Numbered from the stretch's first letter, positions 1-8,570 are shown. The stretch: 64,000 nucleotides of DNA from Rubrivivax sp. (GCA_021300575.1 JAJTDM010000006.1:21796-85795), one strand, 5' to 3'. The notes: generated by a model from the letters alone, not told the origin. Numbers and translations: made by a program.

Positions 1-820
1 AGTTCCAGCGCGGCTGGCGGCGCCACTGAGCGACGATCTCACGGCCGATCGTCAGGGCCTCCTCCTCGCTGTCGGCTGCGTAGTCGCACGTGCCCGAGAC
101 GGCGGTGTGCATGTCTGCGCCGCCCAGTTCCTCGAAGCCGACGTCCTCGCCGGTGGCTGCCTTCACCAGGGGCGGGCCACCGAGGAAGACCGCGCCGATG
201 CCGCGCACGATCACCGAGTAGTCCGACAGCGCCGGCACGTAGGCGCCCCCCGCGGTGCAGTGCCCGAACACCAGGGCGAGCTGCTGCACGCCCATCTTCG
301 AGAGCTGGCATTGGTTGCGGAAGATCCGGCCGGCCATGTGGCGGTCCGCGAAGAGGTCGGACTGCTGCTGCAGGAAGCCGCCCGCGCTGTCGCACAGGTG
401 CACTACGGGCAGCCGGTTCTCGATGGCGATGTCCAGCAGGCGCACGATCTTCTTGATCGTCAGCGGATACCAGGCGCCGCCCTTGACCGAGCTGTCGTCG
501 GCGTGGATCGCCACCTCGCGCCCCGACACGATGCCGATGCCGGTGATCGCGCTGGCTCCCGGGCTCTCGCCGTCGTAGTCCATGTTGGCGGCCAGGGTCG
601 ACAACTCGAGGAACGGCGTGCCGGGGTCGAGCAGGCGCTCGACCCGCTCGCGAGGCAGCATCTTGCCGTGCTGGCGCAGGCGGTCGATGTCGCGCTGAGG
701 CCGCTGGTGGCGCGCCGCATCCTGACGCTGGTGCAGTTCTGCCACCACGCGGCGGTAGTGGGCGTCGTTGCGCCGGAATCCAGCGTCGCTTGTCGAGAGG
801 GTGGAGGCGATCCTGCGCAT
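1..820 (-). CDS. Methylcrotonyl-CoA carboxylase-type carboxyltransferase beta subunit, partial
   Basis: The open frame reads leftwards off the window edge, so only the N-terminal 273 residues are present; family members are about 535 residues. It would transfer carboxyl from carboxybiotin to an acyl-CoA. Visible family signatures are GGAWYPLTIKK (115-124), the CoA/oxyanion segment CDSAGGFL (143-150), CTAGGAYVPALSD (188-200) and FLGGPPLVKAATGE (212-225), which resemble MCC/geranyl-CoA carboxylase beta more than propionyl-CoA carboxylase. The ATG lies 2 nt after the stop of the biotin-carrier gene, so it is the last seen gene of the tetR-carboxylase operon. Exact substrate (3-methylcrotonyl versus geranyl or another enoyl-CoA) cannot be fixed from the visible half. 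Confidence 0.9.
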   Translation of the reverse strand, partial: MRRIASTLSTSDAGFRRNDAHYRRVVAELHQRQDAARHQRPQRDIDRLRQHGKMLPRERVERLLDPGTPFLELSTLAANMDYDGESPGASAITGIGIVSGREVAIHADDSSVKGGAWYPLTIKKIVRLLDIAIENRLPVVHLCDSAGGFLQQQSDLFADRHMAGRIFRNQCQLSKMGVQQLALVFGHCTAGGAYVPALSDYSVIVRGIGAVFLGGPPLVKAATGEDVGFEELGGADMHTAVSGTCDYAADSEEEALTIGREIVAQWRRQPRWN

Positions 821-822
821 GT

Positions 823-1323
823 TCAGCTTCCGGCCTCGGGTTCGAGCACGACCAGTGTGGCCCCTTTGTCGAAGGTCTGGTCGACGGCGACCAGTACCCG
901 GGCGATCCGCCCGGCACGCGGCGCTGCCAGGTTCATCTGCAACTTCATGCTCTCGATGGTCAGCACGGTCTCGCCGGCGGCCACTTCCTCGCCTGCCGCC
1001 TTCAGCAACTGCAGCAATGTGCCGGGCATCTCCGCCACGATCTCGTCGCTGTCCGCGCCGCGGCTGCGCGTCTGGTCACGCGGGTCGGCTATGTCGACGC
1101 GGAAGCTGCGTCCGCCGTGGCGCAGATGTACCAGCGGGCCGTCGCTGGCGGCGTGGAAACCCATCGTGCGGCCATCGATCGTCAAGGATCTGGCCGGCCC
1201 GGCCTCTGCGCCCGGCGCGTCCAGGACATGGAGCCTGCCATCCAGGCGCACGACGAGCTGCGGATGCCGGGCGACGATCTCAAGCGCATGCTCCCGTCCG
1301 TCCAGGCGCAAGGTGATCGCCAT
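823..1323 (-). CDS. Stand-alone biotin carboxyl carrier (biotinoyl) subunit of the acyl-CoA carboxylase
   Basis: This 166-residue protein ends in a biotinoyl domain with the attachment motif ESMKLQM, the biotinylated lysine being Lys127, preceded by AEMPGTL and followed by APRAGRI. The N-terminal 80 residues resemble the BT linker region that sits between biotin carboxylase and carrier domains in MCC alpha. In most MCC alpha subunits (about 660 residues) these parts are fused to the biotin carboxylase; here they are a separate reading frame starting 1 nt after the upstream stop. The ATG at 1323 is chosen because similarity starts there; upstream in-frame sequence is antisense-like. Lengths 492 plus 166 add up to a normal alpha subunit. 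A genuine split gene or a fixed frameshift are both possible. Confidence 0.88.
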   Translation of the reverse strand: MAITLRLDGREHALEIVARHPQLVVRLDGRLHVLDAPGAEAGPARSLTIDGRTMGFHAASDGPLVHLRHGGRSFRVDIADPRDQTRSRGADSDEIVAEMPGTLLQLLKAAGEEVAAGETVLTIESMKLQMNLAAPRAGRIARVLVAVDQTFDKGATLVVLEPEAGS

Positions 1324-1324
1324 C

Positions 1325-2803
1325 TCAGTTTCTCCAGCCGCCGAGCTGCGCATAAGGCTCGGCCACGTCGTCGATGAGCCGGCGAAGCGGCGGGCTTGCC
1401 ATCGCGGCTGCCAGCAGGACCGCACTGCGCTCCTCGTCCGCCAGCGTCGGAGTCCGAAGCTCCGAGCCATGTTCGGCCAGGAAACCGGTATGCAGCCGGC
1501 CCGAGACGAACGCAGGATGTGTCATGACCCTGCCCAGCAAGTCGAGGTTGGTGCCCACGCCCAGGATGGCGGTGTCATGCAGCGCCTGCGACATGCGCTC
1601 GATGGCCTCCTGGCGCGAGGCGCCGGCTACGATCAGCTTGGCCAGCATCGGGTCGAAGCTGGTGCCGACGGTCTGCCCGTCCATCAGGCCGCTGTCGAAC
1701 TGAGCCCAGCTCTGGTGGGGCGCTACCGCACGCAACACGCGGCCTGTCTCGGGCATGAAGTTGCGCTCGGGGTCCTCGGCGCAGATCCGGCACTCGATGG
1801 CATGTCCCGACAGCACGATCGAGTCTTGCTCGGGAAGCGCCTGGCCTGCCGCCAGGGCCAGCTGAAGGGCCACCAGATCGAGGTGGCAGACCCGCTCGGT
1901 GACACGGTGCTCGACCTGCAGCCGTGTGTTCATCTCCAGGAAGTAGAACTGGCCGTCAGGGGCGACGATGAACTCGACGGTTCCGACGTTGGTGTAATGG
2001 GCAGCGCTGGCCAGTTTGACCGCGGCCTCGATGATGGATTGGCGCAGGTCCTCGGCCAGACCGACCGCGGGTGCCTCCTCGATGACCTTCTGAAAGCGCC
2101 GCTGGATCGAGCATTCGCGCTCACCCAGGTGGATGACCCGCCCGCGGCCGTCGCCCACGACCTGGACCTCGATATGCCGGGGGCGCTCGATGAAGCGCTC
2201 GGCGTAGATGCGGCTGTCACCGAAGTAGCGCTGCGCCTCGCTGGCCGCCAGCGCGGCGCTTGCAGCCAGTTCTGCGGGCGTTCGGGCGATGCTCATGCCC
2301 TTGCCGCCTCCGCCGGCTGCGGCCTTGATGAGCAGGGGGAAGCCGATCGCCCCAGCCGCGGCGACGAATTGCGTCAGGTCTTGTGTGGGCGTCACAGAGG
2401 GCGACACCGGCACGCCGTGCCTCACCGCGAAGCCACGAGCCTCGATCTTGTCGCCCATCAGGCGGATGGTGTCGGCGCGCGGTCCGACGAAGGTCAGGCC
2501 TGCGGCCTGCACGTCGGCGGCAAAACCCGCGTTCTCGGACAGGAAGCCGTAGCCGGGGTGCACGGCGTCGCAGCCCGTGCGCTGCGCCACCGCCATCAGC
2601 TGGCTCCGGTCCAGGTGCGCAGCCACCGGGGTCTCGCCATCGATGAGCTCGGCGGCGTCGGCCATCGTGACATGCCGGGCACGGTGGTCCAGGCGGTGGT
2701 GTACTGCAACGGTCTGGATGCCCAGCCTGCGCGCCGACTCGATGATGCGGCACGCGATCTCGCCCCGGTTGGCTATGAGCAGGCGGCGCAGGGAATGGCT
2801 CAT
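1325..2803 (-). CDS. Acyl-CoA carboxylase biotin carboxylase subunit (MCC alpha-like, lacks carrier domain)
   Basis: ATP-dependent carboxylation of biotin. The 492-residue protein starts with the hallmark LLIANRGEIACRI, has HPGYGFLSEN near 80, the ATP-grasp glycine loop AAAGGGGKGM near 165, GERECSIQRRFQKVIEEAP near 230 and the catalytic EMNTRLQVEH near 290. It stops shortly after the biotin carboxylase C-terminal domain, so the BT and carrier parts normally present in MCC alpha are on the next gene. The start MSHSLRR is supported by similarity and lies 10 nt downstream of the tetR stop. The TGA at 1325-1327 abuts the carrier ATG. Likely 3-methylcrotonyl-CoA carboxylase because the divergent operon begins with an isovaleryl-CoA-dehydrogenase-like enzyme. 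Confidence 0.92.
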   Translation of the reverse strand: MSHSLRRLLIANRGEIACRIIESARRLGIQTVAVHHRLDHRARHVTMADAAELIDGETPVAAHLDRSQLMAVAQRTGCDAVHPGYGFLSENAGFAADVQAAGLTFVGPRADTIRLMGDKIEARGFAVRHGVPVSPSVTPTQDLTQFVAAAGAIGFPLLIKAAAGGGGKGMSIARTPAELAASAALAASEAQRYFGDSRIYAERFIERPRHIEVQVVGDGRGRVIHLGERECSIQRRFQKVIEEAPAVGLAEDLRQSIIEAAVKLASAAHYTNVGTVEFIVAPDGQFYFLEMNTRLQVEHRVTERVCHLDLVALQLALAAGQALPEQDSIVLSGHAIECRICAEDPERNFMPETGRVLRAVAPHQSWAQFDSGLMDGQTVGTSFDPMLAKLIVAGASRQEAIERMSQALHDTAILGVGTNLDLLGRVMTHPAFVSGRLHTGFLAEHGSELRTPTLADEERSAVLLAAAMASPPLRRLIDDVAEPYAQLGGWRN

Positions 2804-2813
2804 GGGTGCTGCC

Positions 2814-3518
2814 TCAAGCCGGTCTCGGCCCGAGGGCCCCTTCCAGGCGAGCGGCCACCCGCTCGAGGCGCTCGACAGTCTGGGCGATGGACGCCGACCC
2901 CGCCCCGGGCGGCTGCAGGCCATCGAAAACCAGCCGGGTCAGCGCGTTGGAAAGTGCATCGCAGTCGAGCGAGCCCCGGCCGGCAAGAAATGCGGCGACA
3001 TGGTGCTCAATGCCGCCGAAGACGAGATCGCGTACCAGGCGCACAGGGATGTCCAGCCGCAGCATCCCGGCAGCGATGCCTTTCTCGATTTCGGCAGTCA
3101 GCAGTCCGGTGGCCTCTCGGTTCAGGGCGTGCAGCTCACTGCCGACGTAGTCGGGCCGGCTGCGGACTTCAGCGTAGAACAGCCGGCACAGGTCGGACGC
3201 GTCACGGATGGTCTTCAGGTGCTGCCAGATCAGCAATTGCACGCGGGCGCGCACTCCCTGGACCCCTGCGATCTTCTCGCGGTTCTCCTTGATCATGTCC
3301 AGGTACCACTCCCGGATCACGCACAGCAGCAGGTGACGCTTGCTCTCGAAGTAGCGGTAGATGGCCGCTTCGGACACGCCCACGAGGGCGGCGATCTCGG
3401 CCATCGACGCGGACTCGTAGTCCTTCTGCGAGAACACCGAGCGTGCGGCCGACAGGATGTCGTCAATCCTCTCCTGTCGAGGCCGATGGGCGGCACGGCG
3501 GCCGGTCTGTGCGCTCAA
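2814..3518 (-). CDS. TetR-family transcriptional regulator
   Basis: A 234-residue protein with a typical N-terminal TetR helix-turn-helix: RIDDILSAARSVFSQKDYESASMAEIAALVGVSEAAIYRYFESKRHLL spans residues 17-64 in two contiguous parts. The rest is an all-helical ligand-binding domain. The first gene of the carboxylase operon and divergent from the acyl-CoA dehydrogenase operon, it is the obvious local regulator, probably a repressor released by an acyl-CoA. The start is TTG at 3518, supported by an AAGGA Shine-Dalgarno about 10 nt upstream. Functionally analogous regulators of leucine catabolism exist in this family, but ligand identity is inference. Confidence 0.9.
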   Translation of the reverse strand: MSAQTGRRAAHRPRQERIDDILSAARSVFSQKDYESASMAEIAALVGVSEAAIYRYFESKRHLLLCVIREWYLDMIKENREKIAGVQGVRARVQLLIWQHLKTIRDASDLCRLFYAEVRSRPDYVGSELHALNREATGLLTAEIEKGIAAGMLRLDIPVRLVRDLVFGGIEHHVAAFLAGRGSLDCDALSNALTRLVFDGLQPPGAGSASIAQTVERLERVAARLEGALGPRPA

Positions 3519-3781
3519 GGCGAAGGGTTCCTTGCGGGGAGGGGGGTAGCAGGGTCAGACGGGCTGATGACGACCCTTCAGGCAGATAGTGAATCAAACT
3601 CACAACTGATGTCAACTGGGGTTGCGTTGATCTCGTCTCTTACCGGTATAACCACTGATGCGGTTTACCCTATGGACAATGTGAGTACAGATCACTTAAC
3701 GTCCTCCGCGCTGGGATACATGCCTGCCGAAACACGTCGATGACGGCTCCGCGCACGGCGGCCCGGCCAGGAGGATCACGC
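3519..3781. promoter_or_regulatory. Divergent promoter region with candidate TetR operator
   Basis: This 263-nt gap separates tetR from the acyl-CoA dehydrogenase gene and is less GC-rich than the flanking genes. It holds GTGAATCAAACTCAC at 3589-3603, an interrupted dyad with GTGA/TCAC outer arms, the size expected for a TetR dimer, and a short palindrome TACCGGTA at 3641-3648. No strong sigma-70 pair is evident. The AGGAGG at the right end is the ribosome-binding site that decides the start at 3782. Operator assignment is inference from position and symmetry. Confidence 0.4.
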
Positions 3782-5029
3782 ATGCATCACGACCACGTCC
3801 CCGACATCCCCGTGCGCAACCCCTACGGTTTCGATGCCGAGCAGCAGCGTGTCTTCGAAGCCGCAGACGCCTTCGCCCGCCGCGAGCTGTACCCGTTGGC
3901 TACCCGCATGGATGCGGAGGAATGGTGGCCGCCAGAAGCCTTCGGCAAGATCGCCGAGGCAGGCTTCTTCGGCATCACCGTGGCCGAGGAGGACGGCGGC
4001 CTGGGGTTGGACCTCGTGTCGGCCGGGGCCGTGGTCCAGGCCTTCGGGCGCTGGAACCATGCGCTGGCGCTGTCCTACCTGGTGCACGACAACATCGTCC
4101 TCGACAACCTGTACCGCAACACCAACGCGGAGCAACGCAGGCGCTATTTGCCGGACATGATTGCCGGGCGCGCGATCGGGGCGCTGGGCCTGACCGAGCC
4201 GGGTGCCGGCTCGGATGCGATGGGCTCCATGCGGACCACAGCGCGCCGCGAGGGCGACCATTACCTGCTCAATGGCACCAAGATCTACATCACCAACGGC
4301 CCGGTGGCCGACGTGCTGCTGGTCTACGCCAAGACCAGCCCCGAGCGCGGCGCCAAGGGCATCTCGGCCTTCATCGTCGAGAAGGGCTTCGAGGGCTTCA
4401 AGGTGGCGCAAAAGCTCACCAAGATGGGCTACCGGGGCAGCCCCACGGCTGAACTCGTGTTCCAGGACTGCCGCGTACCGGCGCAGAACCTGGTGGGCGA
4501 GGAAGATGGCGGCGTCAAAGTGGTGATGGGAGGCCTGGACATCGAACGCGCGATGATCGCCCCGCTGTGCTTGGGCGTGGCCGAGCGGGCCCATGAGCTC
4601 TCTGTCGAGTACGCCTGCATGCGCCAGCAGTTTGGCCAACCGATCGGCTCCTTCCAGATGATCCAGTCCATGATCGCCGACATGTACGTCGAGATCGAGA
4701 CGATGCGTACCTTTACGTACCGGACCTTGGCCGAGTGCACTCGCTGGCCCGGCGCAGGCGGGCGTGGCGAATTACACAAGCTGACTGCGGCGTGCGCCTT
4801 GTTTGCCGCTGAAGCCTGCCACCGCGTGCTCGACCACGCGATCCAGATCCATGGCGGCTCGGGTTACATCTGGGACTCCGAGATCAACCGGCTGTATCGC
4901 TCGATCAAGCTGCTCGAGATCGGCGCCGGTACCACCCAGGTGCGCAAGATGATCATCGCCGGCGAGTTGCTGGCGGGTCTGGAGACCCGCGGCCGTCAAC
5001 CCGGCACCCCTGCTTCTTCTCAAAGGTGA
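3782..5029 (+). CDS. Acyl-CoA dehydrogenase, isovaleryl-CoA-dehydrogenase type
   Basis: FAD-dependent alpha,beta-dehydrogenation of an acyl-CoA, 415 residues. It shows GLTEPGAGSDAMGSM (136-150), the YITNGP loop near 170, and at the C-terminus HGGSGYI and LLEIGAGTTQVRKMI. Most family members place the catalytic glutamate in a C-terminal EGT-like motif; here that position is glycine (EIGAGT) and a glutamate occurs in GGLDIER (Glu255), the arrangement known from isovaleryl-CoA and long-chain dehydrogenases. This supports a branched-chain substrate. The ATG at 3782 is preferred over one at 3740 because of AGGAGG 7 nt upstream. It overlaps or abuts the next gene and heads the MaoC-CitE-AACS operon. 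Confidence 0.92.
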   Translation: MHHDHVPDIPVRNPYGFDAEQQRVFEAADAFARRELYPLATRMDAEEWWPPEAFGKIAEAGFFGITVAEEDGGLGLDLVSAGAVVQAFGRWNHALALSYLVHDNIVLDNLYRNTNAEQRRRYLPDMIAGRAIGALGLTEPGAGSDAMGSMRTTARREGDHYLLNGTKIYITNGPVADVLLVYAKTSPERGAKGISAFIVEKGFEGFKVAQKLTKMGYRGSPTAELVFQDCRVPAQNLVGEEDGGVKVVMGGLDIERAMIAPLCLGVAERAHELSVEYACMRQQFGQPIGSFQMIQSMIADMYVEIETMRTFTYRTLAECTRWPGAGGRGELHKLTAACALFAAEACHRVLDHAIQIHGGSGYIWDSEINRLYRSIKLLEIGAGTTQVRKMIIAGELLAGLETRGRQPGTPASSQR

Positions 5030-5034
5030 AAACG

Positions 5035-5490
5035 ATGGCTGCTCTGTGGTTCGAGGAATTCAAGCCCGGTCTGGTGATCGAGCACGCGCCCCGGCGTACC
5101 GTGACCGAGGCCGACAACATGTGGTTCTGCAACGCCACGCTCAACCCCCAGCCGCTGCACATCGACTTCCATGCCGCAGCCAAGTCCGAATTCGGCCGCC
5201 CCATCGTCAACAGCATCTTCACGCTGGGCCTGATGATTGGCATGGGGGTGCAGGAGACCACGCTGGGTACCACCGTGGGCAACCTGGGCATGACCGACGT
5301 GCTGTTTCCGCGCCCGGTGTTCCATGGGGACACGATCCATGCGCGCACCACCGTGATCGAGGCCCGGGAGAGCAAGTCCCGCCCGACCAACGGTATCGTG
5401 ACGTTGCTCCATGAGGCATTCAACCAGGACGATCTGCTCGTGGCCAGTTGCAAGCGCACGGCTCTGATGCACAGGCGGCCCGTGGCATGA
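5035..5490 (+). CDS. MaoC-like hotdog-fold acyl-CoA hydratase/dehydratase
   Basis: A 151-residue single hotdog domain. The hydratase motif is visible as NATLNPQPLHIDFHAA (33-48), with the usual N/D-P...H residues at Asn37-Pro38 and His42-Asp44. Such proteins hydrate trans-2-enoyl-CoAs, and relatives include mesaconyl-CoA hydratase. The ATG at 5035 follows AAAGGTG with 6-nt spacing; a GTG at 5026 would overlap the upstream stop. In this operon the enzyme sits where a 3-methylglutaconyl-CoA hydratase would be needed between carboxylase and lyase, which is inference. Its stop overlaps the next start (ATGA). Confidence 0.88.
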   Translation: MAALWFEEFKPGLVIEHAPRRTVTEADNMWFCNATLNPQPLHIDFHAAAKSEFGRPIVNSIFTLGLMIGMGVQETTLGTTVGNLGMTDVLFPRPVFHGDTIHARTTVIEARESKSRPTNGIVTLLHEAFNQDDLLVASCKRTALMHRRPVA

Positions 5491-6347
5491 GCGTCGCGCC
5501 GCTGCGCTCCATCCTGTTCGTGCCGGGTGACAGCCCGCGAAAAATCGAACGCGGAGCCGAATCCGCGGCAGATGCGCTCATCCTCGACCTCGAGGACTCG
5601 GTGCACCCGGATGCCAAGGCGCAGGCGCGCCTGGTAGTGGCCGACGCGTTGAAGTCCCCCAGCCGCCTCCGTCGCATCGTGCGTGTCAACGCCCTGGACT
5701 CAGGCCATTTCGAGCAAGACCTGCAGGCGCTGGCGGCTGACCCGCCCGAAGCCGTGGTGTTGCCCAAGTGCGCGTCGTGGCACGACATCGAGGCCGCTTC
5801 CAAGCAGCTGGACGCGGTCGGCCTGCCCATCGATCGGGTGCGCCTGCTTCCCGTGGCCACCGAGACGGCGCGCGCCCTGCGCAACCTGATGCGCAGTGAT
5901 TGGTCGCATCCGCGCCTGCTGGGGCTGACCTGGGGCGCGGAGGATATTGCGGCCGATCTGGGCGCGCTGACCAACCGCGAAGACGGCGTCTACACAGGGG
6001 TCTTCTGCCTCGCACGCGACGTTTGCCTGCTGGCAGCGCGCGAGGCCGGGGTGCTCGCGCTGGACACCGCCTTCATCGATGTGCGCGACGTCCAGGGCTG
6101 CGAGCTGGAAGCGCAGCGCGCGTTCCGCGCCGGGTTCGACGGCAAGCTTGCCATCCACCCAGCCCAGATCGACCCCATCAACCGGGCCTTCACGCCCTCG
6201 GCCGAGCAGATAGACTGGGCTCACCGGGTGCTCGAGGCCCTGGACCGCAGCGGCGAAGGCGTGGCATCGCTCGATGGACGCATGATCGACATGCCGCATC
6301 AGCGCAGTGCCATGAAGATCCTGCGCTCGGTCGGGGCCCGGGCCTGA
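5487..6347 (+). CDS. HpcH/HpaI aldolase / citrate lyase beta-like CoA-ester lyase
   Basis: CitE-like TIM-barrel lyase of 286 residues beginning PLRSILFVPGDSPRKIERG, the typical start of this family. DALILDLEDSVHP (about 29-41) and LGLTWGAEDIAADLGA (about residue 146-161) hold acidic Mg2+-binding residues, and the C-terminal GFDGKLAIHPAQIDPIN is a family signature. Known relatives cleave malyl-CoA, citramalyl-CoA or related 3-hydroxyacyl-CoAs, so it may act as the C-C lyase after MaoC hydration, replacing a classical HMG-CoA lyase. That substrate is a hypothesis. Translationally coupled to MaoC by ATGA overlap. Confidence 0.88.
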   Translation: MSVAPLRSILFVPGDSPRKIERGAESAADALILDLEDSVHPDAKAQARLVVADALKSPSRLRRIVRVNALDSGHFEQDLQALAADPPEAVVLPKCASWHDIEAASKQLDAVGLPIDRVRLLPVATETARALRNLMRSDWSHPRLLGLTWGAEDIAADLGALTNREDGVYTGVFCLARDVCLLAAREAGVLALDTAFIDVRDVQGCELEAQRAFRAGFDGKLAIHPAQIDPINRAFTPSAEQIDWAHRVLEALDRSGEGVASLDGRMIDMPHQRSAMKILRSVGARA

Positions 6348-6356
6348 TCGGACGTC

Positions 6357-8531
6357 ATGGACCTGCCTGTACCCCGCATCACCCTCTACCAGCAATGGCT
6401 GGAACGCGAGCGCGGCCTGCGCTTTGCGGACTACGACGCGATGTGGGCCTGGTCGGTCACCGACCTTGACGCCTTCTGGCAGTCGATCTGGGTCTACTTT
6501 GCGGTGCAGTCGCCCACACCGCACACGGCGGTGCTGGCGGACGACCGCATGCCCGGGGCGCGGTGGTTTCCGGGGGCGCAGCTGAACTTTGCGCAGCAGG
6601 TGTTCCGCCATGCCGAGGCGGCGCATGCGGCGGGGCACCCGGCCATCGTGTCCACGGACGAGGCCGGCCTGGTGCGTGGCGAGTGTGTGGAGCTGTCCTG
6701 GCCTGAGTTGCAGCAGCAGACCGCACGCTTTGCGGCGGCGCTGCGCACCCTGGGCGTGCGCCGCGGTGACCGCGTCTGCGCCGTGCTGCCCAACACGCCG
6801 CAGACGGCGGCAGTGTTCCTGGCCGTGGCGAGCCTGGGCGCGGTGTGGAGCGTCTGCTCGCCCGACATGGGGCCGGTGGCGGTGCTGGACCGCTTTCGCC
6901 AGATCGAGCCTACCGTGCTGGTGGCCTGCGACGAGGTGCGCTGGGCCGGCGTGCTGCACGACAAGCGTGCCCTCGTGGACGAGCTGCTGGCGGGGCTGCC
7001 CAGCGTGCGGCATGCGGTGCGGGGTGTGGATGTGCGGGCGGTGCTCCACGGAGAGGTGCCTTCGGATGCGGCGCTGGCCGGTGCGCTGGCCCATGCACCC
7101 GGGCCTGTCCCGGCGTCAGGGGCGCAGCCGACACTCCAGCCCTCGCTCCAGCCCACGCTCCAACCCGAGTGGCTGCCCTTCGATCACCCGCTGTGGATCG
7201 TCTATTCCAGCGGCACCACCGGCCTGCCCAAGCCCATCGTGCACGGGCATGGTGGCGTGGTGCTTGAAGCGCTGAAGAGTTCGCTGCTGAACAACCTGGG
7301 GCCTACGGTGGAGACGGGCGACCGCTTCCACTGGTTCAGCACCACGGGCTGGATCATGTGGAACTGCCAGATGGCCGGGTTGCTGGGCGGCACCACCATT
7401 TGCCTCTTCGATGGCAGCCCGGGCGGGCCCTCGGCCGCGCCCGACTGGACCACGCTGTGGCGCTTTGCCGCGCTGTCGCGCGCCACCTTCTTTGGCGCGG
7501 GTGCGGCCTTCTATGCCAGTTGCCTGAAGGCCGATGTGCAGCCGGCCATCACGGCCGACCTGACGGCGCTGCGCGCCGTGGGCTCCACCGGCTCGCCCTT
7601 GTCCGACGAGTGCCACGACTGGATCTGGGAACGTCTGCCGCGGGTAGGCGGGCAGCCGATCTGGATCGACTGCATCTCCGGCGGCACGGACTTCGCCGGC
7701 GCGTTTGTGGGCGGCAACATCACGCTGCCGCAGGTGCGTGGGCAGATGCAGTGCCGCTGGCTGGGCGCGGCCGTGCAGGCCTGGGACGAGCAGGGCGCCA
7801 GCGTCATCGACCAGGTGGGCGAGCTGGTGTGCGCGCGGCCCATCCCGTCCATGCCGCTGCGTTTCTGGAACGACGAGGGCGACCGCCGATACCGTGACAG
7901 CTACTTCGACATGTACCCGGGCGTGTGGCGGCATGGGGACTGGATCCGCATCACCCCCCGAACCGCAAGTGACATGGTTGAAGCGCCGGCCCAAGCGGCC
8001 GCTGGAGCTGCAGGCCTCTCGCCAGCGACAAGTACCTCAGGCCCTGAGGCCCTGCGCATCATCCCCAGCCCTTTCGGCCCCACCCCCGTGGCCCACGGCG
8101 CCATCATCTACGGCCGCAGCGACGCCACCATCAACCGCCAGGGCGTGCGCATGGGCACCGCCGAGCTCTACCGCGTGGTGGAGGCGCTGCCCGAGGTGCT
8201 GGACAGCCTGGTGGTGGACCTGGAATACCTGGGCCGCGAGAGCTTCATGCCGCTGTTCATCGTGCTGCGTGACGGCCTGGTGCTGGACGCGGCACTGAAC
8301 GCGCGCATCCACAGTGCCATCCGCCAGGGCCTGGGCCCGCGTTATGTGCCCAGCCAGACTCTGCAGGTGCAGGCTATCCCCCGCACCTTGTCGGGCAAGA
8401 AGATGGAACTGCCGGTCAAGAAACTGCTGCTGGGCGCGGACCCGGCCAAGGTGATGAACCGCGACGCCATGGCCAACGCCGCGGCGGTGGACTGGTTCAT
8501 CGATTACGCCCGGCGGCGCGGGGCCGGCTGA
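6357..8531 (+). CDS. Acetoacetyl-CoA synthetase with two insertions
   Basis: ATP-dependent ligase making acetoacetyl-CoA, completing the operon by activating acetoacetate. WVYFAVQS, WFPGAQLNFAQ, VYSSGTTGLPKPIVHGHGG (AMP-binding P-loop), WFSTTGWIMWN and GRSDATINRQGVRMGTAELYR are all characteristic. At 724 residues it is about 70 longer than usual. The excess is a Q-P-T-L type repeat before the P-loop (encoded by a 12-bp tandem repeat near 7133-7170) and about 46 unaligned residues (roughly 535-580, Ala/Ser/Pro/Gly-rich) inserted between the WIRITPR and GAIIYGRSDA motifs, close to the hinge before the mobile C-terminal domain. The terminal lysine motif SGKKMELPVKKLL is intact. Confidence 0.93.
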   Translation: MDLPVPRITLYQQWLERERGLRFADYDAMWAWSVTDLDAFWQSIWVYFAVQSPTPHTAVLADDRMPGARWFPGAQLNFAQQVFRHAEAAHAAGHPAIVSTDEAGLVRGECVELSWPELQQQTARFAAALRTLGVRRGDRVCAVLPNTPQTAAVFLAVASLGAVWSVCSPDMGPVAVLDRFRQIEPTVLVACDEVRWAGVLHDKRALVDELLAGLPSVRHAVRGVDVRAVLHGEVPSDAALAGALAHAPGPVPASGAQPTLQPSLQPTLQPEWLPFDHPLWIVYSSGTTGLPKPIVHGHGGVVLEALKSSLLNNLGPTVETGDRFHWFSTTGWIMWNCQMAGLLGGTTICLFDGSPGGPSAAPDWTTLWRFAALSRATFFGAGAAFYASCLKADVQPAITADLTALRAVGSTGSPLSDECHDWIWERLPRVGGQPIWIDCISGGTDFAGAFVGGNITLPQVRGQMQCRWLGAAVQAWDEQGASVIDQVGELVCARPIPSMPLRFWNDEGDRRYRDSYFDMYPGVWRHGDWIRITPRTASDMVEAPAQAAAGAAGLSPATSTSGPEALRIIPSPFGPTPVAHGAIIYGRSDATINRQGVRMGTAELYRVVEALPEVLDSLVVDLEYLGRESFMPLFIVLRDGLVLDAALNARIHSAIRQGLGPRYVPSQTLQVQAIPRTLSGKKMELPVKKLLLGADPAKVMNRDAMANAAAVDWFIDYARRRGAG

Positions 8532-8570
8532 AGGTTCAGCGGGCGGTCCCGCGCCGAGCGGGTGGCCGTC

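Noticed and set aside
107..3292. A 1061-codon plus-strand open frame antisense to the carboxylase/TetR operon
   Set aside because: It is a GC-driven shadow of real minus-strand genes with clear biotin carboxylase and TetR motifs; its own translation is low-complexity His/Gln/Arg-rich and matches no family.
8539..8552. GCGGG/CCCGC hairpin between AACS and hsp20 as an intrinsic terminator
   Set aside because: Short stem and no T-run on either strand; a bidirectional terminator cannot be supported.
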